Shown here in pieces: positions 25,805-36,849 of a DNA stretch of 64,000 nt. Both the position numbers and the translations under genes were made by a program. The stretch's first letter is position 1; every line of letters starts with the position of its first letter. The notes below the pieces were generated by a model. That model was not told the DNA's origin, searched no databases, and saw nothing but the letters and a program-made list of their open reading frames with translations. Source of the DNA: Epiperipatus broadwayi (lineage: Eukaryota > Onychophora > Udeonychophora > Euonychophora > Peripatidae); assembly GCA_028023455.1 (NCBI GenBank), contig JAQFVV010012668.1, forward strand, positions 622,001 to 686,000. The letters run 5' to 3'.

Positions 25805-26118
25805 TAAATCTAATATAATACAGAGAGCATACCAATAGTTCAAACAAGCTCTTAATTGATAAGTGCAGTAAGAAAAAATATTTAAAATCTCTATCCGAAA
25901 TACTCTTATCCCCAGACCAATTGGTTTCGAGCTTATGGCTCACATCAGTGAAAAGCAAGAACATTCAGACACTAAATATTTTCTCTTACCACACTTATCA
26001 ATTAAGAGCTTGTTTGAGCTATTGGTACACTCTCTGTATTACATTTTTATAAATACAAGCTTATAAAAGCAATATCACATTATATATGACTTGCTTTGTT
26101 GATAAGTAAATCTAATAT
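25805..26118 (-). mobile_element. 290-bp fold-back hammerhead element with 12-bp target duplication
   Basis: TAAATCTAATAT flanks the insertion at 25805-25816 and 26107-26118. Inside, AATACAGAGAG at 25817 starts an arm running to about 25884; its reverse complement occupies about 25974-26040 and ends CTCTCTGTATT; a 66-bp one-sided tail (26041-26106) follows. The region between the arms carries a hammerhead ribozyme motif on the minus strand. The inverted arm again begins exactly at the target duplication and only the right side has a tail, as in the elements at 14462, 36850 and 53645. The insertion splits the PLE reading frame, and the uninterrupted right arm of the same PLE shows the pre-insertion sequence. 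It has no coding capacity. Confidence 0.85.
25898..25958 (-). ncRNA. Hammerhead ribozyme motif with a substituted core base
   Basis: On the minus strand: TTTTCA pairs with TGGGGA (helix I with G-T wobbles), then CTGATGT, then helix II GAGC-CATAA-GCTC, then GAAA, then helix III ACC-AATT-GGT and C as cleavage base. Everything fits a type I hammerhead except that core position 9 is T instead of the nearly invariant A, so activity is doubtful. Helix II and III sequences differ from the element at 14649 while pairing is kept, which supports a real fold. Confidence 0.65.
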
Positions 26119-26373
26119 TATATATATATATTTTACTCTTTTTCATTATTTTCTATTGTAAATTAATTAGTTCATTGAATGCTTTCATTATACTTCTTCC
26201 ATTTCCTATCACTTTTACATCCTCTACATATCTATAGTATTTTACAATCTCAATATACTCATTACTTACTCCCTGCTCAATGCAATCTACCATAATTGAT
26301 GATATAAATCCATTTATCAAACATCCCATTATATATCATTTCTCTACATTTCAATATTCATTATTATATTTTA

Positions 26374-27340
26374 ATAAATATATTGAGAATGGATAAATTA
26401 TAAAATACTATAGATATGTAGATGATGTAATAGTGGTAGAAAATGGAAGAAGTATAATAAAAGCAATCAATGAACTAAATAAAAATGAGTTTAATATTAA
26501 ATTTACAATAGAAATAATGAAGAAGGTGTAAAATATTTTGATTTAGTTGTGAAAAAGGCTGAAAATAGAGGGATTAAGGTAAGGAATTATATAAAGGATA
26601 AAAATGTTAAGGGTATGATAAATTTGAGATCTTATCAACCTTGTTGGCAAAAAAATGGGTGTAGTGAAATGAACAAAAGAAGCAAAGGAAAAAAAGTTGC
26701 AGATTCAGAAGGAACATATTGAATAGGGATATAACAGTAGGGCTGTAAGAAATATATTAATTAGAGATAAGAATGGTTATAAGAAAGTTATTAATAAAAA
26801 TGAAAGCAAAAATAAGAAATGGGTTTCTATTCCATATTTGAAAGAGATATATAAAATTCTGAATGGTAGGGAAGGAGAAATGAATAAGAATATAGATATT
26901 GGATGGAAAAATAGTAAATCATTTTTTAAAAAAGTTATTGAATAATGCAAAAATGAGGAATGATAGAAGTAGTAAGATAGAAATCGTTTATAAAATTACA
27001 TGTAAAGGTTGTATGATGGTATATATAGATTAGTTAGTAAAAAGTAAGATAGAAAGGGAAAAGAAGCATGGCAGCACAATAAAAAGAAGAGATATTAAGT
27101 CAGGACCATTTTGCCATTTTTTAAGAAACAGAGCATGTTATGAAATGTGAGGAAAATATCCAGGTGATAAGATATTGTAAAAATTATAAAGAAAGAAAAG
27201 TGTATAAGATAATGTAATGTACACACAGAAAAATATAAATTTAATGGAAGACTCAATAAAATTGGGAGGAAAATGGTCATTAAATAAAAGTTGGAAGTTA
27301 CAAAAAATTTTTTTAGAGTTGGGATTGGTCAATAGGGGGA
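26374..27340 (+). pseudogene. Penelope-like RT tail and GIY-YIG domain, right arm
   Basis: Plus-strand reading gives YYRYVDDVIVVENGRS with an intact YVDD (about 26406-26440), then YFDLVVKKAENRGIKVR, MINLRSYQPCWQKNG and, with frameshifts, VYKITCKGCMMVYID, KHGSTIKRRDIKSGPFC and KLGGKWSLNK. The GIY-YIG tyrosine-rich segment is cut by a stop. It is collinear with the left arm, and the position matching the 290-bp insertion (about 26533-26545) is uninterrupted here, giving an in-window empty site. Confidence 0.8.
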
Positions 27341-27487
27341 GTGAAAGTATGAGGATATAAAAATACATATTGAATTAATGTAACATCTTGACAAGTTTCA
27401 ATTTTAAATGAAAGTTGATTTGGTGAAAATAAAAGCATAATTATATTACAGTTGTCTATTAAGTTGATTATATTTGCATAATTCAAT

Positions 27488-28949
27488 TTAGTAAGAATAT
27501 TTATTTTAATCTGGTTATTTTTAAAAATCTTGAATCTGTAAATGGTAGAGAGTTTAAAAAGCATGATTAAAAAAACAAGATTCATTCCACTTGATTTCTT
27601 TTATGAATTTAAGATTGCAGATATCCACATCAAGATTGCAGATATCATTTAAGGTTTTTGGAGAAATCAAAAGGAAAATTCTGTGGTAGATATATGTAGT
27701 CTCATAATTTTGAATATCAGTTATATTTTTCTGTCTAAATCCTTTGGGACAAAAAGAATATTGAAAAAAATATGTATTTTTAGATAGAACAAAGTTTTAA
27801 AAAAGAGTAAAGCAGTGTTATTTTATATATAAACATGATCACACTTCTATTAGTGGAAAAAATTACATTATATTAAAGCAGTACTTTTTACTTTTTCAAA
27901 TTTAGTTAGTCAGTAACTAGCTACCCATTTATTAGCTAATATTGATGACTAGCAGTGATTCTTAGATGAGTTGATGAATCTGAAAAAATTTTAAGCTGTC
28001 TTATGATTTATAATTTTCTAAGGTTCACTCAGTGAACCTTAGATTCAAACACTGGCATGAATTTGGATGCATTAAGCAGAAATAATGGCAAAAAACTTTC
28101 TACATTTCATAGAAATATATATGTAATATTTAAACAGCATTAAGCTGTTGCACATGTGCTTTGCAGATTTTAACTATAAATGACTGAATACTAACACTTC
28201 AAACACATGATAAAGTCTTTGGAATAAAACAATACAAGTGTAATATATATATATATACATATTTTTAAAATATAGTAGTCATTAAAAATGTTGTATATAA
28301 TATTGGTTTGTTTTGTGAGGATGGGGGTGAAGAAAAATAAATGACACTTGTATAATTAGCATTAATTTAAATGATATTGTATATAATTAAAATATTATCT
28401 TTTAAAAATAAAAAAGAACTCAGAAAAAAAAAAAGGTCTTGTTAAATTGAAAGAGGAAATACTAAAATAAGCATTACATAGGACAGACGAAGTAAAATAA
28501 AATTGAAAATACGGATATACAAGGAAGATTTTTAAAATGCTGCAGAAAGTTAGAAAGATGTAAGATGGTTAAAAAAAAAAAGGGCATGAAATTGTGAATA
28601 AAATGGAACACCAAAATATTCACATTTTTCCATGAATACATTAGAATAGTCAAAAGTAAATTAAGATATGAAACAAATTAAGATAGGAAAGACTGATTAG
28701 AAAGATAATATACAGAATAAAGAACTTTCAATGGGAAGGTAACTTTGATTTTAATATTTGATAGAATAAATCATATTCTTTAGAAAAAGTACAAATATAG
28801 TAAAGAATGAGTAATTTGAAATATATATGGTAATTTCTAAATAAAGAAATAAATATCATGAAACAATAGTAAGAATATTCAAATGATTTATATAACAGAA
28901 GTAATAGTTCTTCACTGTTATCAGAGAAAGTCAATTAGATAAGAATTAA
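27488..28949. other. AT-rich DNA without a recognised gene
   Basis: Contains a 13-bp-arm palindrome at 28017-28043. The overlapping minus-strand open frames at 27095-27585 lie partly over the PLE right arm and are its antisense shadow. No gene seen. Confidence 0.5.
28017..28043. repeat. Near-perfect palindrome, 13-bp arms
   Basis: TCTAAGGTTCACT at 28017-28029 is followed after a single C by its exact reverse complement AGTGAACCTTAGA at 28031-28043. It could form a cruciform. No neighbouring gene or element explains it. Confidence 0.85.
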
Positions 28950-29637
28950 AAAGTTTATTCTAATAAAGAGAGAAGTTGTAAAAAGTTTAAATGAAATAAA
29001 AACTGACAAATCACAATTAATAAATAAGATTCCTGTTTAATTAATGAATGCATTAAGGGAAAGAATTTGAGAGATAGAGTTTATATTCATGATATAATCT
29101 ATGATGTAGATGAATGGCATTAGATTTCCTCTTATAATTCTGATGGAGAAAAAGTCGAATACAACAAAATGAGAAGATTTTAGAACCAAAGCTCAATCTG
29201 GCATAAAGCTAGAATGCTGTGGAATATCTTAATTAAACAGATTTCCAATATATTAGATATATTTGTTTATGATTAGCAGTTTGAATTTACAAAAATCAGA
29301 AACCAAAAGTGCAATGGTAATATTGTGAAATATTATTGAGAGATGTAAGAAGAGCAGAAAATATTCAATATTTGATTGATTGATCTTAAAAAATAAATTT
29401 TATAGAATTAAGATGACTATTGGTTACTTTGATTTAAAAAGATATAGATTGGAAAGAGAAAATGTGTAAATGAAAGAATAAATATTTGTTAGATTTAATA
29501 TTCATTTTATTAAAGAGATAATTTCAGGAAAGAGTATAAGTAAAGGATGCTGCTTATCACAAGTTTTTTTAAAAAAAATTATGTATATAGATGACTTGTT
29601 AAATGGGTATTGTTTTCATTATAAGGAAATTTTTCAA
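28950..29637 (+). pseudogene. Decayed non-LTR reverse transcriptase remnant
   Basis: Fragments in changing frames look like an RT core: QFEFTKIRNQKCN (the 'Q.GF..GR' segment, about 29279-29318), LIDLKK (the region before motif A, about 29384-29401), then SGKSISKGCCLSQ and KIMYIDDLLNGY (about 29525-29615), resembling the 'RQGCPLSP.LF..YIDDLL' motif B of LINE RTs. Many stops interrupt. The similarity to the RTE copies in the window is weak, so another LINE family is likely. The call rests on motif order alone. Confidence 0.5.
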
Positions 29638-29905
29638 GCATTGGTGGCCTAGTGGTTAGTATAGCTGCCTTCCAAGCAACTGGCCTGGGTTCGCTTCCCG
29701 GTCAACACATTTGATATATGAAAAAAAAAAATTGACTTAAGGATAAAAGGGTTTATTGTTTCAGATTTGTCATAAACCTTCTGGCATCCATTGATTACTC
29801 TGGTTTGCACTGAATGGCACTACTGTGTGGGGAGTTTTGCCTGTTTTAATAAGTTATGAGCAAGCATAAGAAATGGTAATCATGTAATGTTTAGTGGTTT
29901 AATAC
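29638..29905 (+). mobile_element. tRNA-Gly-headed SINE sharing its 3' end with the ribozyme element family
   Basis: Bases 29638-29708 resemble tRNA-Gly: GCATTGGTGGCCTAGTGG holds an A box, the seven-base anticodon loop CTTCCAA (anticodon TCC at 29671-29673) is intact, and GGGTTCGCTTCCC is a good B box. The acceptor 3' strand is diverged (GTCAACAC), so it is SINE-derived and not a functional tRNA. After an A-rich linker the body from about 29777 reads CCTTCTGGCATCCATTGATT, then GGCACTACTGTGTGG, GAGTTTTGCCTGTTTT and TGGTAATCATGTAATGTTT, matching the 3' half and tail of the fold-back element at 14462-14848. Internal RNA polymerase III promotion is expected from the A and B boxes. Confidence 0.8.
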
Positions 29906-30094
29906 CAATCCTGCCTAATAGAATATTGGTGGCTAATATTAAAGAACCAAAGACACCAAAATGTATGGGTACTGAACTGAGAACAGATCTATATGACTAT
30001 ATAAGCTAATGAACTTGGATGGAAAATATTATTGTGTTTTCAATTTTATTCTCATAGTTTTGTAGTTAAGTAGAGATAAAAGGTGGCTGCTGGA

Positions 30095-30300
30095 GGGTTG
30101 CATTAGATCCTAAGGTCTAGGTGCAGTGCTCTTAGATCCACCCGCTCCTCACTGACAAAAGCCACAAGCTAGAAACTAGTCTGGGGATATTGGATGAGTA
30201 GGCACTAGATAGGAATTTTAAGCATAAGCCTTCTAGCACCCATTGATTATTCTGGCTTGCACTGAGAGGCACTACTGTATGGAGAGTTTTGCCTGTTTTT
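30095..30300 (+). mobile_element. Single-orientation fragment of the hammerhead element family
   Basis: Contains AGGTGCAGTGCTCTTAGATC, the ribozyme region, GGATATTGGATGAGTAGGC, CATAAGCCTTCTAGCACCC and TATGGAGAGTTTTGCCTG, collinear with the right arm of the element at 14644-14807. The 3' tail ending GATCATGTG is missing; the copy stops at GCCTGTTTTT. No inverted arm is attached. Confidence 0.8.
30145..30190 (+). ncRNA. Hammerhead ribozyme motif, inactivated core
   Basis: CTGACAA at 30152-30158 replaces G8 of the core by A. Helix I (TCCTCA with TGGGGA), the CACAA loop, GAAA and the CTAGTC cleavage segment are retained. G8 is a catalytic base in hammerheads, so this copy should not cleave. Confidence 0.65.
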
Positions 30301-31713
30301 ATATATAAAGTAGATAGATAATAATAATAGCTTTATTGCTCAGGAGTTCATAAGAAGTTCAAGGGTGGAACTAATTTTATTTCTCATGAAACTCTACCTT
30401 CATTTTTATTATTCAGCCATGCAAAAGAATACTATATGCTTTCTTTTAATCAAGTCACTAATAATGCATTCAGTGTCAAATAAGCTATCAGAATTTTTCT
30501 TTTCAATGAACCCAATAGACTCACTAGAATTAATAACTTATTTCTTAAAAAAAAAAAAAAATACATGCCTTAATATATTATATGATAAACATGGAAAATG
30601 AAACTGACAATTAAGTGTTTAATAGCCAAGAAATTTAGCGCGAGCAATAATTGTTTCTAAAAAAAAAACACTGAATTTTCTACCAATCTTGAGGAAAAGG
30701 ATCTATTTTTTTTTTAAATCTTGAAACATATACGCATATAAGATTTACGTAATTTAGTTATAATCTTAAGTTTTAAAAATCCATTTTTATGTTAGAATTT
30801 TGTGTTTTATAGATATATAGATTATACATTTTCATTTAACTGTTAAAATCTTTTAGAACATTTTTTTTTTCTTGTTATAAATGTCAGCAAAATTATAAAA
30901 GGAAGAACAACACCACATTCTCCACATTTTCTTCATTCTTAATTTTTTAGAGATTATGTGCCTCCCCATTTTATTTTGCTTATCCCTTGATATGCAAAAA
31001 TAGAGAGAGAACTTTGGAAAAAAAAGGGTATGCACTTAATCCACTATTTGACAAGAACAGATGATAATATTAGATTTATTTATTTTTTGGGGTAATATTC
31101 ACACACTTAAATATATATATATATACAAACACACAAATGATCAATTTTAGTTTTCCACCTCCTTTATTAAAAGTACATTAGTCAGAACAGATGACTAATG
31201 TCTTTGTAATTCCATATGCAAGTGTAACCCTCAATTACAGCTGCATGCGAGTACAACTTTACTAAATAAGAGGAAATTTTAGAACAGTTTCTGAAATTAA
31301 CACATAACAGTCAAGCAACAGCTCACATTCTCATCAAAATTAAAAGGTGTTACAGGTCAAAATAAATTGAAGAAGACTGGTGGGGGAAACTAACACATAT
31401 TTAATAGAAGATCAACGCAATTCACTTTATTTCTTAATGAAATTAAAATTTCCCTATATCCCTTTTTAACTAATTTTTTCTTCTGAATTTCATAGACTAA
31501 TTGCACACCATTTGTATATAAATATTGTTTCCAAACAAATATAATTTTTTTAATTTTATAAACATACACATACAATTTTCTAAATTCAGTATAGACAATG
31601 ATATATTAAATTCAACATAAAAAGTGGGATTAATATAGTACTTTATTTAAACTTTGTTTTTGGATTACGCAATTAAAGTATACATTAAGCTATTTTATTA
31701 AGATGACTTCTAT
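30301..31713. other. AT-rich DNA without a recognised gene
   Basis: Short chance frames only. (TA)n near 31110. No splice-flanked coding block found. Confidence 0.5.
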
Positions 31714-34700
31714 ATCATCATCATCATCATCATCAACCATTATCAATCCACTGTAGGATGAAGGTCTCTCCAAGTTTAATCCATCTTCTCCGATCTTTAG
31801 CTTCTCTTCTCCACAACACCCCTGCACATTTTCTTATTTCATCCATCCATCTCACATGTGGTCTCTTTCTGGATCTTTTACAGTCTCTTGGAATCCAGTT
31901 TAAAATTTCAATTGTCCATCTATTATCATCTCTTCTAGCAATATGTCCAGCCCAACTCCATTTCAATCTTTTAATTTTTTCAATAAGGTCAGTAACACCC
32001 GTTTATTGTCTTACCCATACATTGCGTTTTCGATCTCTTCTTGTTACTCCCAACATACATCTCTCCATACTCCTTTGAGTGGTCTGAAGTCTCTTTATTG
32101 CTCTTCTATTAAGTGTCCAAGTCTCAGATCCATAAGTTAGAACTGGTAAAACACATTTGTTAAAAACCATCCTTTTCAAATACATAGGCATATTTCCTTT
32201 TAGTATCAAGTTATTTCTACCAAAAGCACTCCAACCAAGTTTAATTCTATGATTAATTTCCTCCATTATGTTTCCATCTGTATTAATAATCTGAGCAAGG
32301 TATTTGTAACTGTTAACTTCTTCTAATTCTTCATAATCAATCTTTATTTTCATATTTTGAGCAAATTGCTTAAACATTACTTTAGTCTTTTTAACATTTA
32401 TCTTTAGTCCTACTTTTCTACTTTCAACTGCTAACTCCTGCAACATTTCCTGCAGCTCTGAAGCATTATTTGCAAAAACAACTACATCATCTGCAAAATC
32501 TAAATGACTTAAATACTCTCCATTTACTTTCACTCCTTTAGTTTCCCATTTTAATCCATAAAATACTTCTTGCAGCACTGCTGTAAAGAGTTTTGGAGAT
32601 ATGGAGACACCTTGTCTTACACCTTTCTCAATGTTGATTTTTCCAGTATCATTATGTAATCTAATTGTTGCTGCTGCATTTTTATAAATATTCTTTAAAA
32701 TATGACAATATCCTGGATCTATACCTTGATGATCCAATGCTTTAATCACTGAAGAAATGTGTATAGAATCGAATGCCTTTTCATAATCTACAAATCCAAA
32801 ACATAATGACAACTCATATTCGTTTGTTCTTTCTATGACTTCTCTCAATACCTGGATATGATCTACTGTACTAAAACCACTTTTAAATCCAGCTTGTTCT
32901 CTTGGTTGGTGGAAATCCAAAGTTCTCTGTAGACGAGTTGTAATTATTTTGGTAAAAATTTTATATAAAACTGATAAAAGGCTGATAAGTCTGTAATTTC
33001 TAATATCTTCTTTATCACCTTTTTAAAATATTAATATTATTACTGCATTCTTCCAATCTTCCGGTACATCTTTATCATTTAGACATTTGGTATATAACTT
33101 TGCTAAAATTGTTTCTATTTCTTCACCTGCTTCTTTTAATATATCAATTATAATTCCATCATTTCCTGGAGCCTTTCCTTTCTTCATACACTTAATTGCA
33201 TGTCTCACTTCTTCATTTAAAATTCTGGGCAATTCGGAAGATGTAATAGATATAGGAGGTACTTGTTCTTTATTACTATATAATTCTTGATAAAAATCTT
33301 CTACCAATTTCATGATGTCATCTCTCTTTTTAGTAATAATTCCATCTTTTTTTCTTATTGCAGATATAAATTTCCTACCAATACTAAAATGTTGTTTAAC
33401 ATTTTTGAGACTTTTATTTTCTTCTACAGCTTTCCTTGCTATTTCATAGTTATACTTTCTTATATCATTTTCAACTCTTTTCCGTATCATTTTACAAAAT
33501 TCGAGATATTCAATTCTTTTTAATACATCATTTTTGTATATCTTCATATTCCTTCTTTTCTTCATAAATTCTCTAGTCTCAGTAGAAATTTTATTAGTCA
33601 ATTGCTGCTTTTTTCTACCAGCTATGTTTGTTGCAGTTTTTAAAAGTGTATCAGTTATTTTCATATTAATTTCATTCAAATCTGAATCATGTTCAAAATC
33701 TCCTAACACTTGAAACCTATTTGTAAGTCCTAATTTAAATTCATTAGAATGTTTCTGAAGATTAGGAATATCAACTGTAAATATTGTTCTTCTTAATAAT
33801 TTTTGTCTCTCTAGTTTTACATTAACACGTAACTTACACCTTACTAATCGATGATCACTTCCTGTGTTAAATTTATTAAGAACATTACAATCTTGAAATA
33901 TGTATTTTCTGTTAGTCAAAATATAATCCAATTCTGCTGTACCTTCATTTGGATGCTTCCATGTCCATTTCCTTTTAACATTTTTCTCAAAAAATGAATT
34001 CATAATATAAAGTTTTTCTTTTTCTGCAAACTCCACAAGTCTATGTCCTCTCTCATTTCTATTACCATACCAAAATTACCTACAGCACTTTCATCTTTCA
34101 TTTGTCTACCAATTCTAGCATTAAAGTCTCCCATAACAATTTTAAAATGTTGTTTACTCTGATCAAAAGCCTTTTGTACATCCATATAAAAATCTTCTAC
34201 TACTTCATCACTATGAGAACTTGTTGGGGCATAAACCTGAATTATCTGCATTTGGTATCTGCTATTAAGTTGTATAACTAATCTTGCCACTCTGTCCGAT
34301 ACACCATCAATCTTCACAATATTGTTCTTCCACTTTTTATTTGTAATGAATCCTACTCCACTTGTATTTCCAATATGTGTGCCTTTATAATAGAGTATAT
34401 GTCCACTTTTTAAATCAATTGTTTCTTCTCCTTTTCTTCTAACTTCACAAAGTCCAATAATGTCCCATTTAATATAAGACAGTTCTTCTTCTAATTCTTG
34501 CAATCTTCCTTCACTTGAAAGTGATCTGCAGTTGTAAGTACCTAAATAAAAAGTCGTCATCAAATGGCAGCCTGGGTCCGCAATCAGAGGATTCTTAGCA
34601 CCCTCCGCCTTCGGCCACCAACCGCTGCCTTGGTTGGTGACTTTACAGCCTCCTGGGAATAAGGGTCATGCTTTATTTTTGTCTGTCATAATTGTATATA

Positions 34701-34866
34701 TGTATTGGAAAAATATCATTTACACAAACATTTATTCTGCCTTATCAGGCACTGAGAAGAAAGACCATGGTGTTTCTTGATCTTAAACTCAGAGGTAAAA
34801 AGCCAATAAACTCACCACGCTGGCTAATGCGTGTTGGTGAGCAGCCCATCCATGTTCATATATTAT
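31714..34866 (-). mobile_element. RTE-type non-LTR retrotransposon, nearly full length
   Basis: The element reads on the minus strand. Its 3' end is a trinucleotide tail (ATCATCATC on the plus strand, about 31714-31733), typical of RTE elements, directly after the ORF stop. The ORF spans 34563 to 31733. Upstream of it the DNA stays G+C-richer than the flanks to about 34866 (plus-strand words such as CACCCTCCGCCTTCGGCC and CCACGCTGGCTAATGCG) and is taken as 5' UTR; the exact 5' end is not defined. Target duplications were not recognised. A second, rearranged copy lies 1 kb away at 35922-38075, and older fragments occur near 3.0, 3.6 and 18.8 kb, so the family is common locally. Confidence 0.85.
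31733..34563 (-). pseudogene. RTE endonuclease-reverse transcriptase, three lesions
   Basis: The protein nicks DNA and reverse-transcribes the element RNA at the nick. The N-terminal APE-type endonuclease shows YNCRSL, LCEVRR, YAPTSSH, GDFNARIG and GSDHRLV. The RT shows KGKAPGNDGI, AFDSIHISSV (motif A), GVRQGVSISP (motif B), LDFADDVVVF (motif C, catalytic DD) and YKYLAQIINTDGN. The C-terminus has VLTYGSETWTL and WAGHIARRDDNRW. About 943 codons in all, near the usual RTE length. Lesions: a frameshift between 34036 and 34000, at the end of the endonuclease before SDHRLV; an in-frame TAA at 33023-33025 (a lysine codon in the 'F.KGDKEDIRNY' segment); and an in-frame stop at 32003-32005 before TGVTDLIEK. 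All catalytic residues remain. The few lesions suggest a fairly young copy. Confidence 0.9.
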
Positions 34867-35678
34867 ATGAATAATCACATAGTAATAACAGCTGCAACGA
34901 CAAGAATGTATGGAGTGGATATTAAAATAAGACATGTAGGCATATGGTTAGATCATAATTAATTTTTTTACCTACATTAATTAGTTGTTTGGCAAATCAA
35001 ATGATTACAAAGCATCATAATGGGAGATTAAGTACAACATTTACAGTCAAATGATTAGATAGAATATTTTCTACAATTGGCTTTTGATCTAAAAACTGTT
35101 AAGTCTTGAATTTGCGTATCCATATTACTTAATGAATTATTCAGAAGAATAGCAACAAAAATACTTATATCCTGCATGAAAGTAATAATATATCATCATA
35201 ATAGATTTATTCAAAAATATTTTTAATATTGACATAATTAAAATTAATGATTAGAATGGCACTTAAATGTTTGAAATATCTGCAGAAAGGGTTCAGTGCA
35301 AATGTTTTACAAATAAAATTTGATTGTATTTTATTAAAATACACTGTTCAATTTCAAAAACAATATCTAGGCAAAACTAAATATTATAGAACAAACAAAT
35401 AAACAAACCAAAAAAAAAAAAAACAAGCAGGATAAGTATTATGAAAACCATGGTCAGGGAATTTCTTTCTATAAATTAAAAAAAGCAGAAAGAATTATTA
35501 AAAATTTATGTAATTGATTCTAGTACTTATAAACAATAGTCATCAATATGATGAGATTTTTTAATGATTAACTAACTACTTTTGTATTTATTTCACCATT
35601 AGTAAATTTAATAAAAGTAGAAGAATCACAAAATACTTGTGAATATTGAGTATGATGATATTAAAACCACACAGTCGT
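34867..35678. other. AT-rich DNA without a recognised gene
   Basis: Spacer between the first RTE copy and a tRNA-like sequence. Nothing coding seen. Confidence 0.5.
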
Positions 35679-35761
35679 GCATTGGTGGTCGAGAGGTCAG
35701 CACGACTGCCTTGCACTTGCAGGCAGTTGCCAGGCTTGCAGGTTCATGTCCCGGCCGATGC
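35679..35761 (+). tRNA. tRNA-like sequence, probably a tRNA pseudogene or SINE head
   Basis: GCATTGG at the 5' end pairs with CCGATGC at the 3' end to give a seven-pair acceptor stem (one G-T). ACTGCCT pairs with AGGCAGT around a nine-base loop TGCACTTGC where the anticodon arm should be. GGTTCATGTCC resembles a B box. The anticodon loop is too long and extra bases (CAGGCTTGC) lie before the T arm, so a normal cloverleaf does not form. It is followed by A-rich sequence, as retroposed tRNA-like sequences often are. The GCATTGGTGG start resembles tRNA-Gly. Confidence 0.5.
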
Positions 35762-36849
35762 TATGACACTTAAAAAAATAAAACCATAAAAAAAATACAT
35801 AAATAAAGAATCTCTAATGATACAAAAATGTTATTCTGAGAAAATAATCTATAAATTAGATACCCATGTAAGTGTATAAACTACTAAATAAAATAAAATG
35901 GACCTCATTAATTTTTTTTCCATATCATCATCATCAACCATTATCAATCCACTGCAGGATGAAGGTCTCTCCAAGTTCAAACCATCTTCTTCGATCGTTA
36001 GCTTCTCTTCTCCACATCACCTCTGACACTTTCTCATCTCATCCATCTATCTCACATGTGGTCTCTTTCTGGGTCTTTTATAATCTCTTTGAATCTGGTT
36101 TAAGACTTCAATTGTCCACCTATTATCATCTCTTCTAGCAATATGTCCAGCCCAACTCCACTTCAATCTTTTAATTTTTTCAATGATGTCAGTAACACCT
36201 GTTTGTTCTCTTACCCATACATTGTATTTTCAATCTCTTCTTGTTACTCCCAGCATGTATCTCTCCATACTTCTTTGAGTGGTCTGAAGTCTCTGTATTG
36301 CTCTTCTATTAAGTGTCCAAGTCTCAGATCCATAATTAAGAACTGCAAAACCCATTTGTTAAAAACCTTCCTTTTCAAACACATAGGCATATTTCTTTTT
36401 AGTATCAAGTTATTTCTACCAAAAGAATCCAACCAAGTTTAATTCTATAATTAATTTCATCCATTAAGTTTCCATCTGTATTAATAATCTGACCAAGGTA
36501 TTTGTAACTATTAACTTCTTCTAACTCATCATAATCGATCTTTATTTTCATATTTTGAACAAATTGATTAAACATTACTTAAGTCTTTTTAACATTTATC
36601 TTTAGTCCTACTTTCATCTGATAACTCCTGCAACACTTCCTGCAGCTCTGAAGCATTATTTGCAAAAACAACTACATCATCTGCAAAATCTAAATGACTT
36701 AAATAATCTCCATTTACTTTCACTCCTTTATCTTCCCATTTAATCCACAAAATACTTCTTGCAGCACTGCTATAAAAAGTTTTGGAGATATGGAGTCACC
36801 TTGTCTTACGCCCTTCTCAATGTTGACTTTCCCAATATCATTATGTAAT

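Larger units (their letters stand above)
24950..26275 (-). pseudogene. Penelope-like RT tail and GIY-YIG domain, left arm
   Basis: Read on the minus strand: KYYRYVEDVKVIGNGRS (RT motif C with the first Asp changed to Glu), then after the 290-bp insertion LDLVVKKDENGRIKVK and MIYPRSYQPQCQK, a linker (EKRDRLMLNKKEAKEQKLQ), and VYKITCKGCIMIYIYI leading into the GIY-YIG nuclease. A (TA)n run at about 25286-25305 sits exactly over the YIG codons, so repeat slippage moves the frame: the next frame continues with GQSVKTKIERGKEH. The 140-codon frame at 25284-25706 is the best preserved part. The stop-containing junction after SYQPQCQK and the interrupting insertion make it a dead copy. Confidence 0.8.
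24810..27487. mobile_element. Penelope-like element arranged as a 1.1-kb inverted repeat
   Basis: The left arm (about 24810-26275, minus sense) and right arm (about 26374-27487, plus sense) are diverged copies of the same PLE segment, meeting head to head near 26325. Shared stretches include ACTATAGATATGTAGA (RT active site), TTTAGTTGTGAAAAAGG, AAAATTGGGAGGAAAATGG and AACATCTTGACAAG (3' end). Excluding a 290-bp insertion with its 12-bp duplication in the left arm, the arms are about equal in length. Each carries the RT tail, the GIY-YIG domain and the 3' untranslated region. It is a larger version of the inverted-arm structure at 15640-17553. Outer ends are fuzzy and no target duplication was established. 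Confidence 0.8.

Noticed and set aside
31758-32140. Overlapping plus-strand open frames
   Set aside because: Antisense to the RTE C-terminal coding region, and repeated in the same form over the second RTE copy at 35872-36442.
34692-34874. 60-codon open frame on the plus strand
   Set aside because: Lies in the probable 5' UTR of the RTE copy, antisense to it; no protein features.
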